Positions 1-10,179 of a DNA stretch of 64,000 nt are shown here, piece after piece (the first letter of the stretch is position 1; each line of letters opens with the position of its first letter). Source of the stretch: Eutypa lata. Its lineage: Eukaryota > Ascomycota > Sordariomycetes > Xylariales > Diatrypaceae. Below the pieces are notes generated by a model. The model was given only the letters and a program-made list of their open reading frames with translations, ran no database searches and was not told the DNA's origin. The translations under genes and the position numbers were made by a program. The stretch is from the NCBI GenBank assembly GCA_022661535.1, contig JAKULF010000003.1:930001-994000 (forward strand). The letters are read 5' to 3'.

Positions 1-226
1 AACTTAGATCCCCGAAAGGCGCATTTTCTTTGAGCCTTGTGTGTGTCGGCTGTTCGAATAGTTAAGCCCACCCGTAATAGATTTATTGAGTACGCAGCCT
101 GCCGATCTTTCCGACACTTGCTCCCTTTTTCAAAAGACTGGCCGTCACAACGATGGACCTTGAGTTGACACAAGCCTCGAATCGGATATCAGTAATAGCA
201 CATACCGGGTGTCGCATGGTTAGAAA

Positions 227-1486
227 ATGACCATAAACGAAGATGGCGGGCACGAAGGACGCCCGCCAATTATTCACGTGAGTTTTTTTTCTTCCTTCTT
301 CCTCCTAGATAAGAGGTTTTATCTGACCGTTGTTGGGGTTGGCGCTCGGGCAGTCTATGATCGCCGGTGGACTCGGAGGTACGACCGGGGATATGCTTAT
401 GCATTCGCTCGACACTGTCAAAACTCGACAACAAGGTGACCCTCACTTCCCACCGAAATACACGTCATTGGGATCATCGTACTATACAATATGGAGGCAA
501 GAGGGTATACGGCGTGGGCTTTATGGAGGTTGGCTTCCCGCCATGATGGGATCCTTCCCGGGAACGGTCCTATTCTTTGGTACATATGAATGGAGCAAGC
601 GCCATCTGTTAGACTACGGCATCCAGTCGCATGTGTCGTACTTGACTGCTGGTATGTACTAATAACTATGAAATGGACGCAGCTCTATTCTGAGTATATA
701 CTAACAAACGATTGTTCAGGGTTTCTCGGCGACCTCGCTGCCTCCATTGTCTATGTCCCATCGGAGGTTTTGAAGACACGGCTACAACTCCAGGGGCGTT
801 ATAACAACCCGTACTTCAAATCCGGTTACAATTACCGGGGCATGTTCGATGCTACGAGGACTATTGTCCGGACCGAGGGCTTCTCGGAGTTGTTCTCTGG
901 ATACAAAGCGACATTATATCGAGATCTCCCCTTTTCTGCATTGCAGTTCATGTTTTACGAGCAGTTCCACCATTGGGCACAGGATTGGAAACAAAGTCGA
1001 GATATTGGGATTCCGCTGGAGCTCCTTACTGGAGCTGCCGGTGGAGGGTTAGCCGGTGTCCTCACCTGTCCGCTTGATGTTGTTAAGACCAGGCTCCAAA
1101 CGCAGATCGACTCGGTACCAGTTATGAGTCAATCTAAGGAGCGTACGGTAACGGATACGAAATCCGGTCTGAAGGAAAACCCTTCTCAGCACGTGCAGCC
1201 AAAGATGTCACCGAAGCAAACCAAACGGCCTATATCAACATCATCTCCCTCTACCCACACCCCAACCCCGGGTGCTGCCACTTTGGATACGGAATCAGTC
1301 ACGAAGGGACTGAGAATTATATATAAGACGGAAGGGATGGGCGGCTGGTTTAGAGGAGTTGGGCCACGCTTTGTGTGGACGAGCGTCCAAAGCGGCTGCA
1401 TGCTGTTCTTATACCAGACGATATTGCGTCGTATGCAAGTTTGGTTCCCGGACCAGGTTTCGGAAGACTCTGCATACAAGTCATAG
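227..1486 (+). CDS. MME1: Mitochondrial carrier protein, Mme1-like (probable Mg2+ exporter)
   Basis: Inner-membrane solute carrier of the SLC25 family. Exons read as 227-277, 354-651 and 720-1486 (371 aa). Introns are 76 and 68 nt, with branch sites CTGAC (323) and CTAAC (about 700). The ATG at 227 is chosen because it joins exon 2 in phase; the ATG at 243 does not. Three carrier repeats are visible, each with a Px[DE]xx[KR]-type signature: SLDTVKTR near residue 35 (Ser replaces Pro), PSEVLKTR, and PLDVVKTR. The regions GGLGGTTGD, GLYGGW and GFLGD...YVPSEVLKTRLQLQGR are typical of the yeast YMR166C/Mme1 group, which is known as a mitochondrial magnesium exporter. The third repeat carries a low-complexity Ser/Thr/Pro insertion of about 60 residues in its matrix loop. 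The family call is firm; the substrate is inferred from similarity only. Confidence 0.88.
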
Positions 1487-2015
1487 CGTTTGTAACAGAT
1501 ACTTGCTGGATGTGGTTACGTACGTGTATGAACATTGTAACGGATTAGAAGCATTTACATGGCGTTGAAGGAAGACATAGAGAAAGAGGGACGGACGGAC
1601 GGGCGGACGGACGTACATACATACACCAAAATAGATAGAAGTGTAAAAGTAAAAAGTAAACAGCATTATCCACTCATTTACTCGAGTTTGTATGATTTCC
1701 TCATATGAAGTCATTATTTTCATCGAAATGTAACTATGAAGTATGTCTGTTATATGGGATTCATTAATCGCGATTTGATCGATATCGAGTTAACCCGAAA
1801 TCCAGTCTTGAAATATGGGGCCTTAATTAACTAGATCTTTTATCCTGGATTTAATCGAATGTTTAAACTCCACTATAATGAGGTTCACGAATCACCACAG
1901 CATTCCGACGAGGTCTTCTGAGCTGCCAATTGACCACCAGGCTCAGGATGGATCGCCTCGTCCAGTTCATCCCTTAACTACACGAACTACGCGGCAATAA
2001 GCGAGGGCCCCGAAT
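1487..2015. other. Intergenic, simple repeats
   Basis: No gene is seen. It holds a (cgga/cgta)-type tetranucleotide run at about 1590-1625 and otherwise AT-moderate sequence. It serves as 3' region of the carrier gene and 5' region of the PPR gene. Confidence 0.6.
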
Positions 2016-5000
2016 ATGCCACCTCCATTGCCTGTCCCGTCCAAAGCCGCCATCCATGCCCTCCGAGGTCTCGCTTTGGGGACGTCATGCGCTATTGGCG
2101 TGATCGTGGAAGACCGACGACGGCGCATCAGCACCTTGAGGACAGCGATCTCGAACAAGGAGAAGTTGAAGGGATCACGGCATTATCACGGGACGCTAGA
2201 ATATGGCACTCTGCCCCTCGACACCGACGATGCCGTCTTGCTGAATAGTAACGATCTACAATGGCGGGAGCGCGCGGGGAACCTCGATGACCGCGACGGT
2301 TACTCTTCGACCTCTCCTTCTTCTCGGGGTAGAACAAGCGAAGGCGCCGCTCGGAATAATACAGGGGATTTAGAGCCAAACGGTTCTGACACGCAAGAGG
2401 GACAAGCTAGGTTCCCGACGCAGCAAACATCAATACCATATGCTCACGAACCTTCGGCACCAAACATCCCAAGACGCCCCTTACGAAGTGCAGGGAGCTG
2501 GGGGCCAAAACTCGCCAACCCATCCAACCTTCGGAAGAATACAATCGATCCTACCTCAATACCAGAAAGTATCAGTAAAATCTTGTCCACTCAAGACGAG
2601 GAGAGATTAGACAGAGCACTGGCGAAGTTCTTCACGAGTCCCGAGACCAGCTACATGTTGGAACATGTTGGCGATGCTTGGTTGGAAATTTCAGCTCGTC
2701 TCTCGAAGGAATGCCAAATGCAACGCAGATGGGAAGATGCCGGCAAGGTCCTCGGTCACGTTCTACGTTGCGGCCGAATCGAGGAGTCGTGGTACTATGC
2801 TCACGACCCCATCCCAATAATCGAGTCCTATCTCCCTCCAGAGAGCTCAAATAATCAATGTTCTCTCGACGCTTTTTCAAAAGCTCTACGATTATTCTTA
2901 GCCACCTTTACAGAGAAACCCGAGATCAACCGACCAGAAGTCGAGCATATTGGAAGGCGGCTGCTCGGAGAAGCTCTTGCTCTGAAGCAATTTTCAAGGA
3001 TCGACTCGATATATTGGAGAGTCTTAGTTCAGCTGGACGACGGTTCTCACTTCACAGCGTGGGTCATTAAGGCCTTATCAGAACATTATGACTATAAGAA
3101 TGTGGTCAAATACTTCTTGCTTAACTTCTCCAAGATGAGCCCGAATAACACTCTATTTAACGAGACGGTAGACCGGGTTGTTTATGCCGTGGAAACCATG
3201 CAGGGGTTGAAGGCAGCTCTGGTCTTCCGCGCTTATGCCCGGATGGTAAATGTTGGCGACGGGTCGTTGAGGACACGGTGGATCATGAGACTCTTACAGG
3301 CCCACTGGCAGCGTCACCGGAAATTTTCCAGGTCGAAGGAACTCTTCGATGAAGCTAGGACCTTAGGGTTACTCGATAGGGTTGCCCACCCCCAGGGCAT
3401 TTATCGCGTTATGGTCGAGATCGCCATCAGAGCCGACGAACTAGCTGTGGCGAATTCCTACTATGATGAATTGGTCCAACTGTATCCTGAGATGGCCTCG
3501 GATATTCCCCTGAAGGGGTACTTCGCGGTAGCGAGGGCTAAAGCCGGTGATTGGGATGGCGTGTACGAAGACTTCATGGAGATGCAGCCCAACAGACGTA
3601 GACAACAGGAGGAGTACAACGAGGCTTTCATAATGGTTCTAAAAGTATTCGTGGAGGATCACCCTGTCGCTGAAGTTCGGGACTTCGTCACGAGATACAC
3701 TTGCGATCTTCATGTGGGCATGCACCGGTACATGGTCACTCTGGTGGCAAATAAATACGGCCAGTGTCATGATATGTCGGGTTTCCTAGCGTGGCTCGAG
3801 TATTGCAACCAGGCCGGTTTCTCTCTGGACCCGGTATTTTGCAATGCCGTGCTTCACAACTGCCGAACCCGGTGGAAGTTTGGCTTCGACCAACTGAAGC
3901 ATCTTGTATCGAAGATGCGCCAGCTCAACAGTTCAGCTACTGATGATACGACGGAGAGAATTCTAAGCCAAGCCGCGCGTGCTGCTGGAGGCACCAAGAT
4001 GGGCTCCAGGCGCATCCATCGTAAGGCTATATCCATAAGCAAACCAGCCCTGGTGGGAAGGTCGACGAACAACCGCGACGTGTACGAGGCCATGAACCAG
4101 GACATCGGCTGCGGCAAGCACACGGCGGCCATCTCCATCTACCGGCGGGCGATGCGGTTCGGCATGCCCTTCTGCAGCCACTGCTTCCGCCTGGCGGTGA
4201 CGGCTGCCCTGGAGCTGCCCGGCAGGAGCGGGCCCGGCCCCGCCTTCGGCCTGATCCACAACGCCTACGAGCAGGGCCAGGACGTCAGCCCCGCCGTCTC
4301 GGTCTTCATCCGCGTCCACATGGACCGCTTCCGCGCCGGCACCAGCGACGTCCTCCAGCACATCCAGAACCTGATCGCCCGCTTCGAGGCCCTGCACATC
4401 GTCATCGACCCGGCCGTGCTCACGCACGCCGCCCTCGTCTGCATCAAGCTGGGCCAGCACGGCAAGGCCATCTCGCTCTGCCATCTGGCGATGAAGCGCA
4501 GCGGTAACGGTGGTGGTGGTGGTGGTGGTGACGGCGGCGGCATGGTAGGAGAAGGAGGAGGAAACCCCTGCTTCTCGCGCCAGAGCTTCCGCGCGCTGCT
4601 GCTAGCGTACACGCAGACCCTCGACGTCGACGGGCTGGAGTACCTCCTCGCGGCGCTCTTCGAGCAGAGCGACTTCAGCTTCGAGAGGAAGACCCTCCTC
4701 GCGCTGCGGTCCGCCCTCAAGGAAGTCCGGACCTACCGCCGGGACCCGGCCGCCGTCGCCGTCGAAGACCTCGTGCGGCGCGCCGTCGCAGAGGTCAAGG
4801 CCCTGCGCGTCGAGAAGATGGAGGAGGGCAGGGTCATCTCCCAGGAGACCCTGCGCATCATGGGCGATGCGCTCGCGGACTTCCAGGGGGGTAGGGAGGC
4901 GGCGGGGTGGGGACAGGAAGGAGAGGAAGGAGAGGAAGCTACCAGCAGTCCGGTTTACCACGATAGACCACAGGGTACTGAGAGTGTGTTACCGCTACCG

Positions 5001-5078
5001 CTGCCACAGCCGCACCAATCTTCTAGCTCTATCTCCCAGAACGAACCGCGGGTGCCGTTGGTATCTTCGAAAGCATAA
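2016..5078 (+). CDS. Pentatricopeptide-repeat-like mitochondrial protein
   Basis: Single-exon 1020 aa protein. The first 60 residues have few acidic residues, an Arg-rich stretch (EDRRRRISTLRTAISNKEK) and a short hydrophobic patch, consistent with mitochondrial import. Residues about 185-900 are helical-repeat sequence of the fungal PPR kind, with segments such as 'HTAAISIYRRAMRFGMPF' and 'HGKAISLCHLAMKRSG' that fit the 35-residue helix-turn-helix pattern. Fungal PPR proteins bind organellar RNA and act in mitochondrial transcript processing, stability or translation; the target here is unknown. A Gly run (about residues 830-850) and a Ser/Pro-rich tail follow. The first two thirds have mixed codon usage, while from about 4080 the third positions become strongly GC-rich. 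The start at 2016 is the first ATG of the open frame. Confidence 0.8.
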   Translation: MPPPLPVPSKAAIHALRGLALGTSCAIGVIVEDRRRRISTLRTAISNKEKLKGSRHYHGTLEYGTLPLDTDDAVLLNSNDLQWRERAGNLDDRDGYSSTSPSSRGRTSEGAARNNTGDLEPNGSDTQEGQARFPTQQTSIPYAHEPSAPNIPRRPLRSAGSWGPKLANPSNLRKNTIDPTSIPESISKILSTQDEERLDRALAKFFTSPETSYMLEHVGDAWLEISARLSKECQMQRRWEDAGKVLGHVLRCGRIEESWYYAHDPIPIIESYLPPESSNNQCSLDAFSKALRLFLATFTEKPEINRPEVEHIGRRLLGEALALKQFSRIDSIYWRVLVQLDDGSHFTAWVIKALSEHYDYKNVVKYFLLNFSKMSPNNTLFNETVDRVVYAVETMQGLKAALVFRAYARMVNVGDGSLRTRWIMRLLQAHWQRHRKFSRSKELFDEARTLGLLDRVAHPQGIYRVMVEIAIRADELAVANSYYDELVQLYPEMASDIPLKGYFAVARAKAGDWDGVYEDFMEMQPNRRRQQEEYNEAFIMVLKVFVEDHPVAEVRDFVTRYTCDLHVGMHRYMVTLVANKYGQCHDMSGFLAWLEYCNQAGFSLDPVFCNAVLHNCRTRWKFGFDQLKHLVSKMRQLNSSATDDTTERILSQAARAAGGTKMGSRRIHRKAISISKPALVGRSTNNRDVYEAMNQDIGCGKHTAAISIYRRAMRFGMPFCSHCFRLAVTAALELPGRSGPGPAFGLIHNAYEQGQDVSPAVSVFIRVHMDRFRAGTSDVLQHIQNLIARFEALHIVIDPAVLTHAALVCIKLGQHGKAISLCHLAMKRSGNGGGGGGGDGGGMVGEGGGNPCFSRQSFRALLLAYTQTLDVDGLEYLLAALFEQSDFSFERKTLLALRSALKEVRTYRRDPAAVAVEDLVRRAVAEVKALRVEKMEEGRVISQETLRIMGDALADFQGGREAAGWGQEGEEGEEATSSPVYHDRPQGTESVLPLPLPQPHQSSSSISQNEPRVPLVSSKA

Positions 5079-5985
5079 CGAGTTGCGTAGATAACATAGA
5101 TATACTATACATATATGAGATTCATGTTTATACATTTATACCAGAGGCGCAATGCCATCATCTATATCAGCATGTATCAGTATTCTTGTATGTGAAATCA
5201 AGTCATTTCGCCTGTAATGTCCGTGTGTGCCCCTGACTTCTTAGGGAGTAGCACAACAATGTGGCTTGTTTGATAGTAAGGTAAAAATATCTGGTTGGAA
5301 CTTAGGGATTGTTCTTGACGTAGTACTGTGCTCTCGCCATTATATCTTGAAAATTGTGCCTCGTAATTGCATTGTAATGTTAGCTCTGTCTTGCGCCTCA
5401 CGTGCTACTACTCTCTACAATTAGGAATGGAAATCTGTTTGTGTGATACACAGGCTTTCACACGAATGGAAACCTTGAAAAGTATACCGATCAACAGAAT
5501 GAACACCTTTAATACGTGGTTGAGCGCATTCTATCATATCTGTGACTCGCCCTATTAAGTAGAGGGTCGTGTGCTCATTCCTAGAAATTTCACTCTCATA
5601 CTTGCACAAGGTAGAAAGGGAATCACAGTCTTCTTCTAGGTATGGATTCGACCAATCTATGATTCACAAGATGCATTCTTCGGAGCATGCAGTCCCATCT
5701 TTACAGTATGTACCAACAAAATGTATTGTACCAGGATTGAAACAGTGAGTAACTATTTGGTGCCTCTTTGTTACTAGGACTGCCTGCGTGTGACTAACAA
5801 TCTACAAAACAAAACATACCTATCTGTGAATGGATAACCCATCCTATATATCGAGTCCCGTATATAAAAAGTCGGCAAACCCTCCAAGCAAGAATACTAT
5901 TGTCCATTCTGCATGACTATACCCGAGAACTATACACAGGAATACTTACTTTACTCAAAAACACCCACAACCAAATTGTAAAACC
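5079..5985. other. Intergenic region, 5' side of CVNH gene
   Basis: About 900 bases without a supportable gene; the short open frames here lack codon structure or homology. The right end contains the TATA element listed separately. Confidence 0.55.
5861..5870 (+). promoter_or_regulatory. TATA box of the CVNH gene
   Basis: TATATAAAAA lies 116-125 bases upstream of the ATG at 5986, a usual distance for a fungal TATA-driven gene with a short leader. Inference from position and consensus only. Confidence 0.5.
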
Positions 5986-6697
5986 ATGAAGTTCAAAGGC
6001 CTTATATGGATACTAGGCAGCTTGTCAGCCGTCCAAGCCATCACTGAGAGACATCGTGGTTCCAAAGCCAAGCCTACCGACTTTGCCAAAAATTGCTCCC
6101 ACAAATCGCTCGTTGAAGACACCAACGGCCATTTTATCTTGCACGCCCATTGCAAGAAGTGGAGTAATCTCGACTTAGGCCAGTGTTACAGTAGTGAGAA
6201 TGGAGTTCTCAAACCACAAGATAAGTGAGGTTACCCTCCTCTTCGTGAGCTACCTAAACTTCACTTTGGGGTTTAGCTACTAAACAATCATGATATTCAA
6301 CAGAGGGAACTTCCAGGATCACTGCCGCAACTGCGCTCTTAACGACATAGAGCTCTCGTGCGAGTGTGAGGTTGATGACCAAGCTCAGCCTGAAGATCCC
6401 AACGACGAAAGCCCGAAGACCAGGTCAGACAAAACGTATAAGTCAACGACTATCAACCTGAGTATGCTGCATGATCCCATGTGGAGATATGAGAAGACGC
6501 TGATGATTTTGATAGATTCAACTATTGGCTTTGATGAGTATTTGATGAACTGCTTCGACAATGATGCGAAGGCTAGCGAAACAGCAGAGTCGCAAGGAAC
6601 ATATCCGATACCTCTATTCAGCACAATCAGCTGTATATTATTATTGGTTTACGGGTTGGTTTACGGGTTGGTTTACTTCGGGCATAGGTTGAAATGA
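5986..6697 (+). CDS. Cyanovirin-N homology (CVNH) lectin-like protein with signal peptide and C-terminal hydrophobic tail
   Basis: Exons 5986-6224 and 6304-6697 (210 aa); intron of 79 nt, phase confirmed because the junction yields the family motif K-GNFQDHC. Residues 1-19 form a signal peptide ending in ...SAVQA. Residues about 34-150 follow the CVNH pattern: FAKNCS at the start, HCKKWSNLDLGQCYSSENG, then GNFQDHCRNC and LSCECE, ending in STTINLS. CVNH domains bind mannose-type glycans. Unusual for the family are an acidic insertion after CECE (DDQAQPEDPNDESPK) and about 30 C-terminal residues made of a hydrophobic stretch followed by HRLK. That tail could be a membrane anchor. The hydrophobic part is encoded by a small tandem repeat (12 bases, three copies). 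Confidence 0.82.
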
Positions 6698-7530
6698 GAG
6701 GGGAGATTATTGGGTGACAAGAGGGGAGGAGATGTGGAAGAGGGTTGATGCTACGTTGTGTAGCTTGTGTAGCTAACACAGGAATAAAGAGGTCGAACAA
6801 AGACGATCTTGTAACTAAGGGGCTGTAAGGGTGGTGGTGGTGGTGGTGGTGATAATCGCGTGACAGTTGAATGGTTGGAGGGTAGTACATCAGTACATGT
6901 AAATAGTGGCAGAGGTGGGGCTCAGGTACAGTACCACTTGACCACCAACATTGAAGAGTGCAAGACTGGGTGGGCACCGGCACCCTAATTGACTGATTGA
7001 TCACTTCCCTGCCCCAATTCCCCGCTGTTTAAGGCCCTTAAAATCGGTGTGCCGGTGAACGTTCACATGCAATTCAGGGGCATAAATTAACCAGAATTTC
7101 AGGGAACTTAAAGTTACCTAACCACTAACCATTAACAGGGCTAGCTTAGCTGATGAGATGGATCCCTGCCTAGAGAAATTGAACTTCGATTGGGATGATT
7201 TATCGAACCATCATGATCTGAGACCAGAAGAGACTAAAAACATTTCTCGAGAAAGGGACTCAACACATTCGCCGGTTTCCGCTCGACCAATAAATAAGTA
7301 GACATTTTATCTTCACTCCGAAGCCATTGAACTTCAATTCTTTCAAATCCTCACTCAGCACCCTACGAACACCCGGGACAAAATAAGCCAACCACACCGC
7401 ATTATACACTCATTACCTCCCACCCACCACCGTCTTGACTTCCTACATCGAGACACTTGTCCTATTCCCTCAATTCGACCTCGACGACCAGATAGACCTA
7501 TACCTCAACTCTCCTTAATCATCCACTCCC
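6698..7530. other. Intergenic and promoter region of ERG1
   Basis: No gene seen. It contains a (GGT)n run at about 6831-6851. The last 200 bases before the ERG1 ATG are a C/T-rich stretch, which is typical of the leader of strongly expressed fungal genes. Confidence 0.55.
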
Positions 7531-9048
7531 ATGAGCGCAACTACAGTAACCGAAACCGACCTTGCCGAAAGGCGGTCCAAGTACCATGACGCCGACGTCG
7601 TAGTCGTTGGCGCGGGTGTCTTCGGATGTGCTATCGCCTACGCTCTCGCGAACCAGGGTCGAAGTGTGATACTGCTAGAGAGATGGATGAAGGAGCCGAA
7701 CCGGATCGTCGGTGAACTGATGCAACCGGGCGGCATGAACTCGCTGAAGGAGCTGGGTCTCGAGGACACGGTCGAGGGCATTGATGCGGTGCCGGTCCAC
7801 GGCTATAACGTGGTGTGGAACGGCAAGGACGTCCGAATACCGTACCCGTACATGGTGCCCTCCGTAGACGGGACCCCGCGGGTATCGACATCGAAGAAGA
7901 ACAAGGGGAGCCCCGACCACGACGGGCGGCCGGTGGGCTGCTGCTTCCACCACGGCCGGTTCGTCATGAACCTGCGGCGGGCGTGCCTCAAGCACCCGAA
8001 CATCACCGTGTTCGAGACGGAGGCCGTCGACACCATCAAAGGGGACCACAACCCGGAGATCCTGGGCGTGTCGACGCGGACCGTCAACGCGGCGACGGGC
8101 GAGAAGGAGCCCGACTGCTTCTTCGGCCAGCTGACCGTCGTGGCCGACGGCTACGCGTCGCGCTTCCGCAAGCAGTACCTGGGCAAGGCGCCCGTGGTGC
8201 GGTCCAAGTTCTACGCGCTGGAGCTGCTGGACTGCGCGCTCCCGCAGCCCGGGTTCGGCCACGTCGTCATCGACGCCGCCGCGCCCGTCCTCCTCTACCA
8301 GATCGGCACGCGCGAGACCCGCGCCCTGGTCGACGTCCCCGAGAAGCTGCCCGAGGCCCAGCCCTCGGCCGGCGGCGTCCGCGGCTACATGGCCAACGTG
8401 GTGCTGCCGGCCCTCCCGGAGTCGGTGCGCCCCTCGTTCCAGGCCGCGCTCGACCGCAACGGCGACCGCATCCCCATGTCCATGCCCAACAGCTGGCTGC
8501 CGCCGACGGCGCAGGACCTGCACCCGGGCCTGGCCGTCCTCGGCGACGCCATGAACATGCGGCACCCGCTGACGGGCGGCGGCATGACCGTGGCGCTGAA
8601 CGACGTCGTGATCCTGGCCGACCTGCTGCACCCGGACAAGATCCCGCAGCTGAGCGACACGGCCGCCGTGCGCCGCGCCATGACGGCCTTCCACTGGCGC
8701 CGCAAGAGCCTCACCGCCATCATCAACGTCCTGGCCCAGGCCCTGTACAGCCTGTTCGCCGCCCGCGGCGAGGGCAACGACCTCGCGAAGCTGCGCCGCG
8801 GCTGCTTCGGCTACTTCGAGCGCGGCGTGACGGACGAGCCCGTCGCCATGATGGCCGGCTTGCTGCCGCGGCCCGTCGTCCTCGCCTACCACTTCTTCTC
8901 CGTCGCCTTCCTCGCCATCTGGCTCGACTGGAGGGCCACCGGCCTCTGGCCCTGGTTCTGGCCCCTGCTGCTCTGGAACGCGGTCAGCGTGCTCTCGACC
9001 GCCTGCGTCGTCTTCTTGCCTGTCATGTATAGGGAGGCGTGCTTTTAA
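7531..9048 (+). CDS. ERG1: Squalene epoxidase (squalene monooxygenase)
   Basis: 505 aa, intronless. This FAD-dependent ER-membrane enzyme converts squalene to 2,3-oxidosqualene, the first oxygen step of ergosterol synthesis and the target of allylamine antifungals. Residues 22-50 hold the Rossmann FAD motif VVVVGAGVFGCAIAYALANQG followed by the acidic LLERW. A GELMQPGG segment follows (about residues 62-69). Residues about 336-355 carry the second FAD motif, GDAMNMRHPLTGGGMTVALND. The C-terminal part (LRRGCFGYFERG...EPVAMMAGLLPRP) is diagnostic for Erg1, and two hydrophobic segments near the end fit its membrane anchor. Length matches fungal Erg1 (about 480-510). Codon use is strongly GC3-rich, as in highly expressed genes. 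Confidence 0.96.
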   Translation: MSATTVTETDLAERRSKYHDADVVVVGAGVFGCAIAYALANQGRSVILLERWMKEPNRIVGELMQPGGMNSLKELGLEDTVEGIDAVPVHGYNVVWNGKDVRIPYPYMVPSVDGTPRVSTSKKNKGSPDHDGRPVGCCFHHGRFVMNLRRACLKHPNITVFETEAVDTIKGDHNPEILGVSTRTVNAATGEKEPDCFFGQLTVVADGYASRFRKQYLGKAPVVRSKFYALELLDCALPQPGFGHVVIDAAAPVLLYQIGTRETRALVDVPEKLPEAQPSAGGVRGYMANVVLPALPESVRPSFQAALDRNGDRIPMSMPNSWLPPTAQDLHPGLAVLGDAMNMRHPLTGGGMTVALNDVVILADLLHPDKIPQLSDTAAVRRAMTAFHWRRKSLTAIINVLAQALYSLFAARGEGNDLAKLRRGCFGYFERGVTDEPVAMMAGLLPRPVVLAYHFFSVAFLAIWLDWRATGLWPWFWPLLLWNAVSVLSTACVVFLPVMYREACF

Positions 9049-10179
9049 TTTTTAAATTGAAAAAGATAATTTGGTAACATATGATACGAGACGAGACAGG
9101 AAGAGAACGAAAAAAGAAGAAGAGGGAACAGAAATAGGAAAAGGATGATCGGCCTCGATTTAACTAGAAGTGAGAAAGACGATGTCGGGCCGTTGTCTTA
9201 TATTATGAAGATGCCACGCCGGTGGAGATCCCCCCCTCAGCGACGAGATTTCCCAGGTTCTAATTCCTAAATTAATGCTTCAAATGTGCAATGAGCATAT
9301 TACACATGAAGGATTTCTCCTCGAGCTGGACAGCTAAATAGGAACGGGGGGCGCTGAGGAGTTTTCCTCTGCTTTGGTTGATGGGGTCAGCTAGCTATGT
9401 AGCTATCTACCTACCTACTTACCCATCTATTTGCAACATGCAGCCCAACAGACCTGCCTAGATGGCTGAGAGCCATTGATTCGTTTGGCTTTGTTGGAGT
9501 TCGTTCTGATTACGAACTTATATATACTTATGTAATTCTCGATAGTTTAATAGATAATGAATGAAGGATATGCGTTCCACGAGACTACCTTAGGTAGATA
9601 TCTAGCTCCCTTCAAATTCCCACCCTGGAGCTTCTTGACTTTACATGTTTTTACGTCATGTGTGCAACTGGAGTTTCTAGGTAGCTCCACGAACTTTCTC
9701 TACCGATACTGTAGATGGCTTGGAGATAACTACCTCCTATAGCTCGGCAGGTTTGTAATTTCTTTTACATGGTGGGCGGGTAGTGTACCTAGTTAGCCAC
9801 CTTATAGCGGATCGTTCCAGTTCGTGACCAGCTTTGGCTATATAAGTAGGCACCTATTTTTCCAGGGCAAGACTAGAAGCTATGGACATACGTACGTACG
9901 TACATACGTGCACAAACAAGATATGCGGAAACTATCCAGCACTTCAAAACAGCCTTGCACCGTGAACATGACGTTACAAAACTCAAAAGGCAAATTCTCA
10001 TTGAAGGTCTATATAGACATCTGGATGGGTTATCCACACAACCCCTGTAGCTCATGCAACACTCCCTTTTTTCCGTTTCCTGTTGTTTCTTTCCTCAGGC
10101 GCACAAAAGCAAAACCTTCACACGGTATCAACCCGTAATCGCCCTTCCTTTCTTCTCCCCGTCGTCATTCACCTTCAGT
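9049..10179. other. Convergent intergenic region ERG1/ALG5
   Basis: About 1.1 kb between the 3' ends of ERG1 and ALG5. No coding sequence is supported. It has A/G-rich stretches just after ERG1, copies of the ctacctac/taggta motif, and a (CGTA)n run at about 9892-9905. Confidence 0.55.

Noticed and set aside
3963..4720. Minus-strand open frames inside the PPR gene
   Set aside because: Confined to the GC-rich part and explained by codon bias on the plus strand.
6627..7004. Minus-strand ORF with a His run
   Set aside because: Generated by the (GGT)n microsatellite; no other coding sign.
7675..8892. 405-codon open frames on both strands inside ERG1
   Set aside because: They are by-products of the high GC3 of ERG1; composition is repetitive Arg/Ala/Pro or Gly/Val/Asp without any domain.
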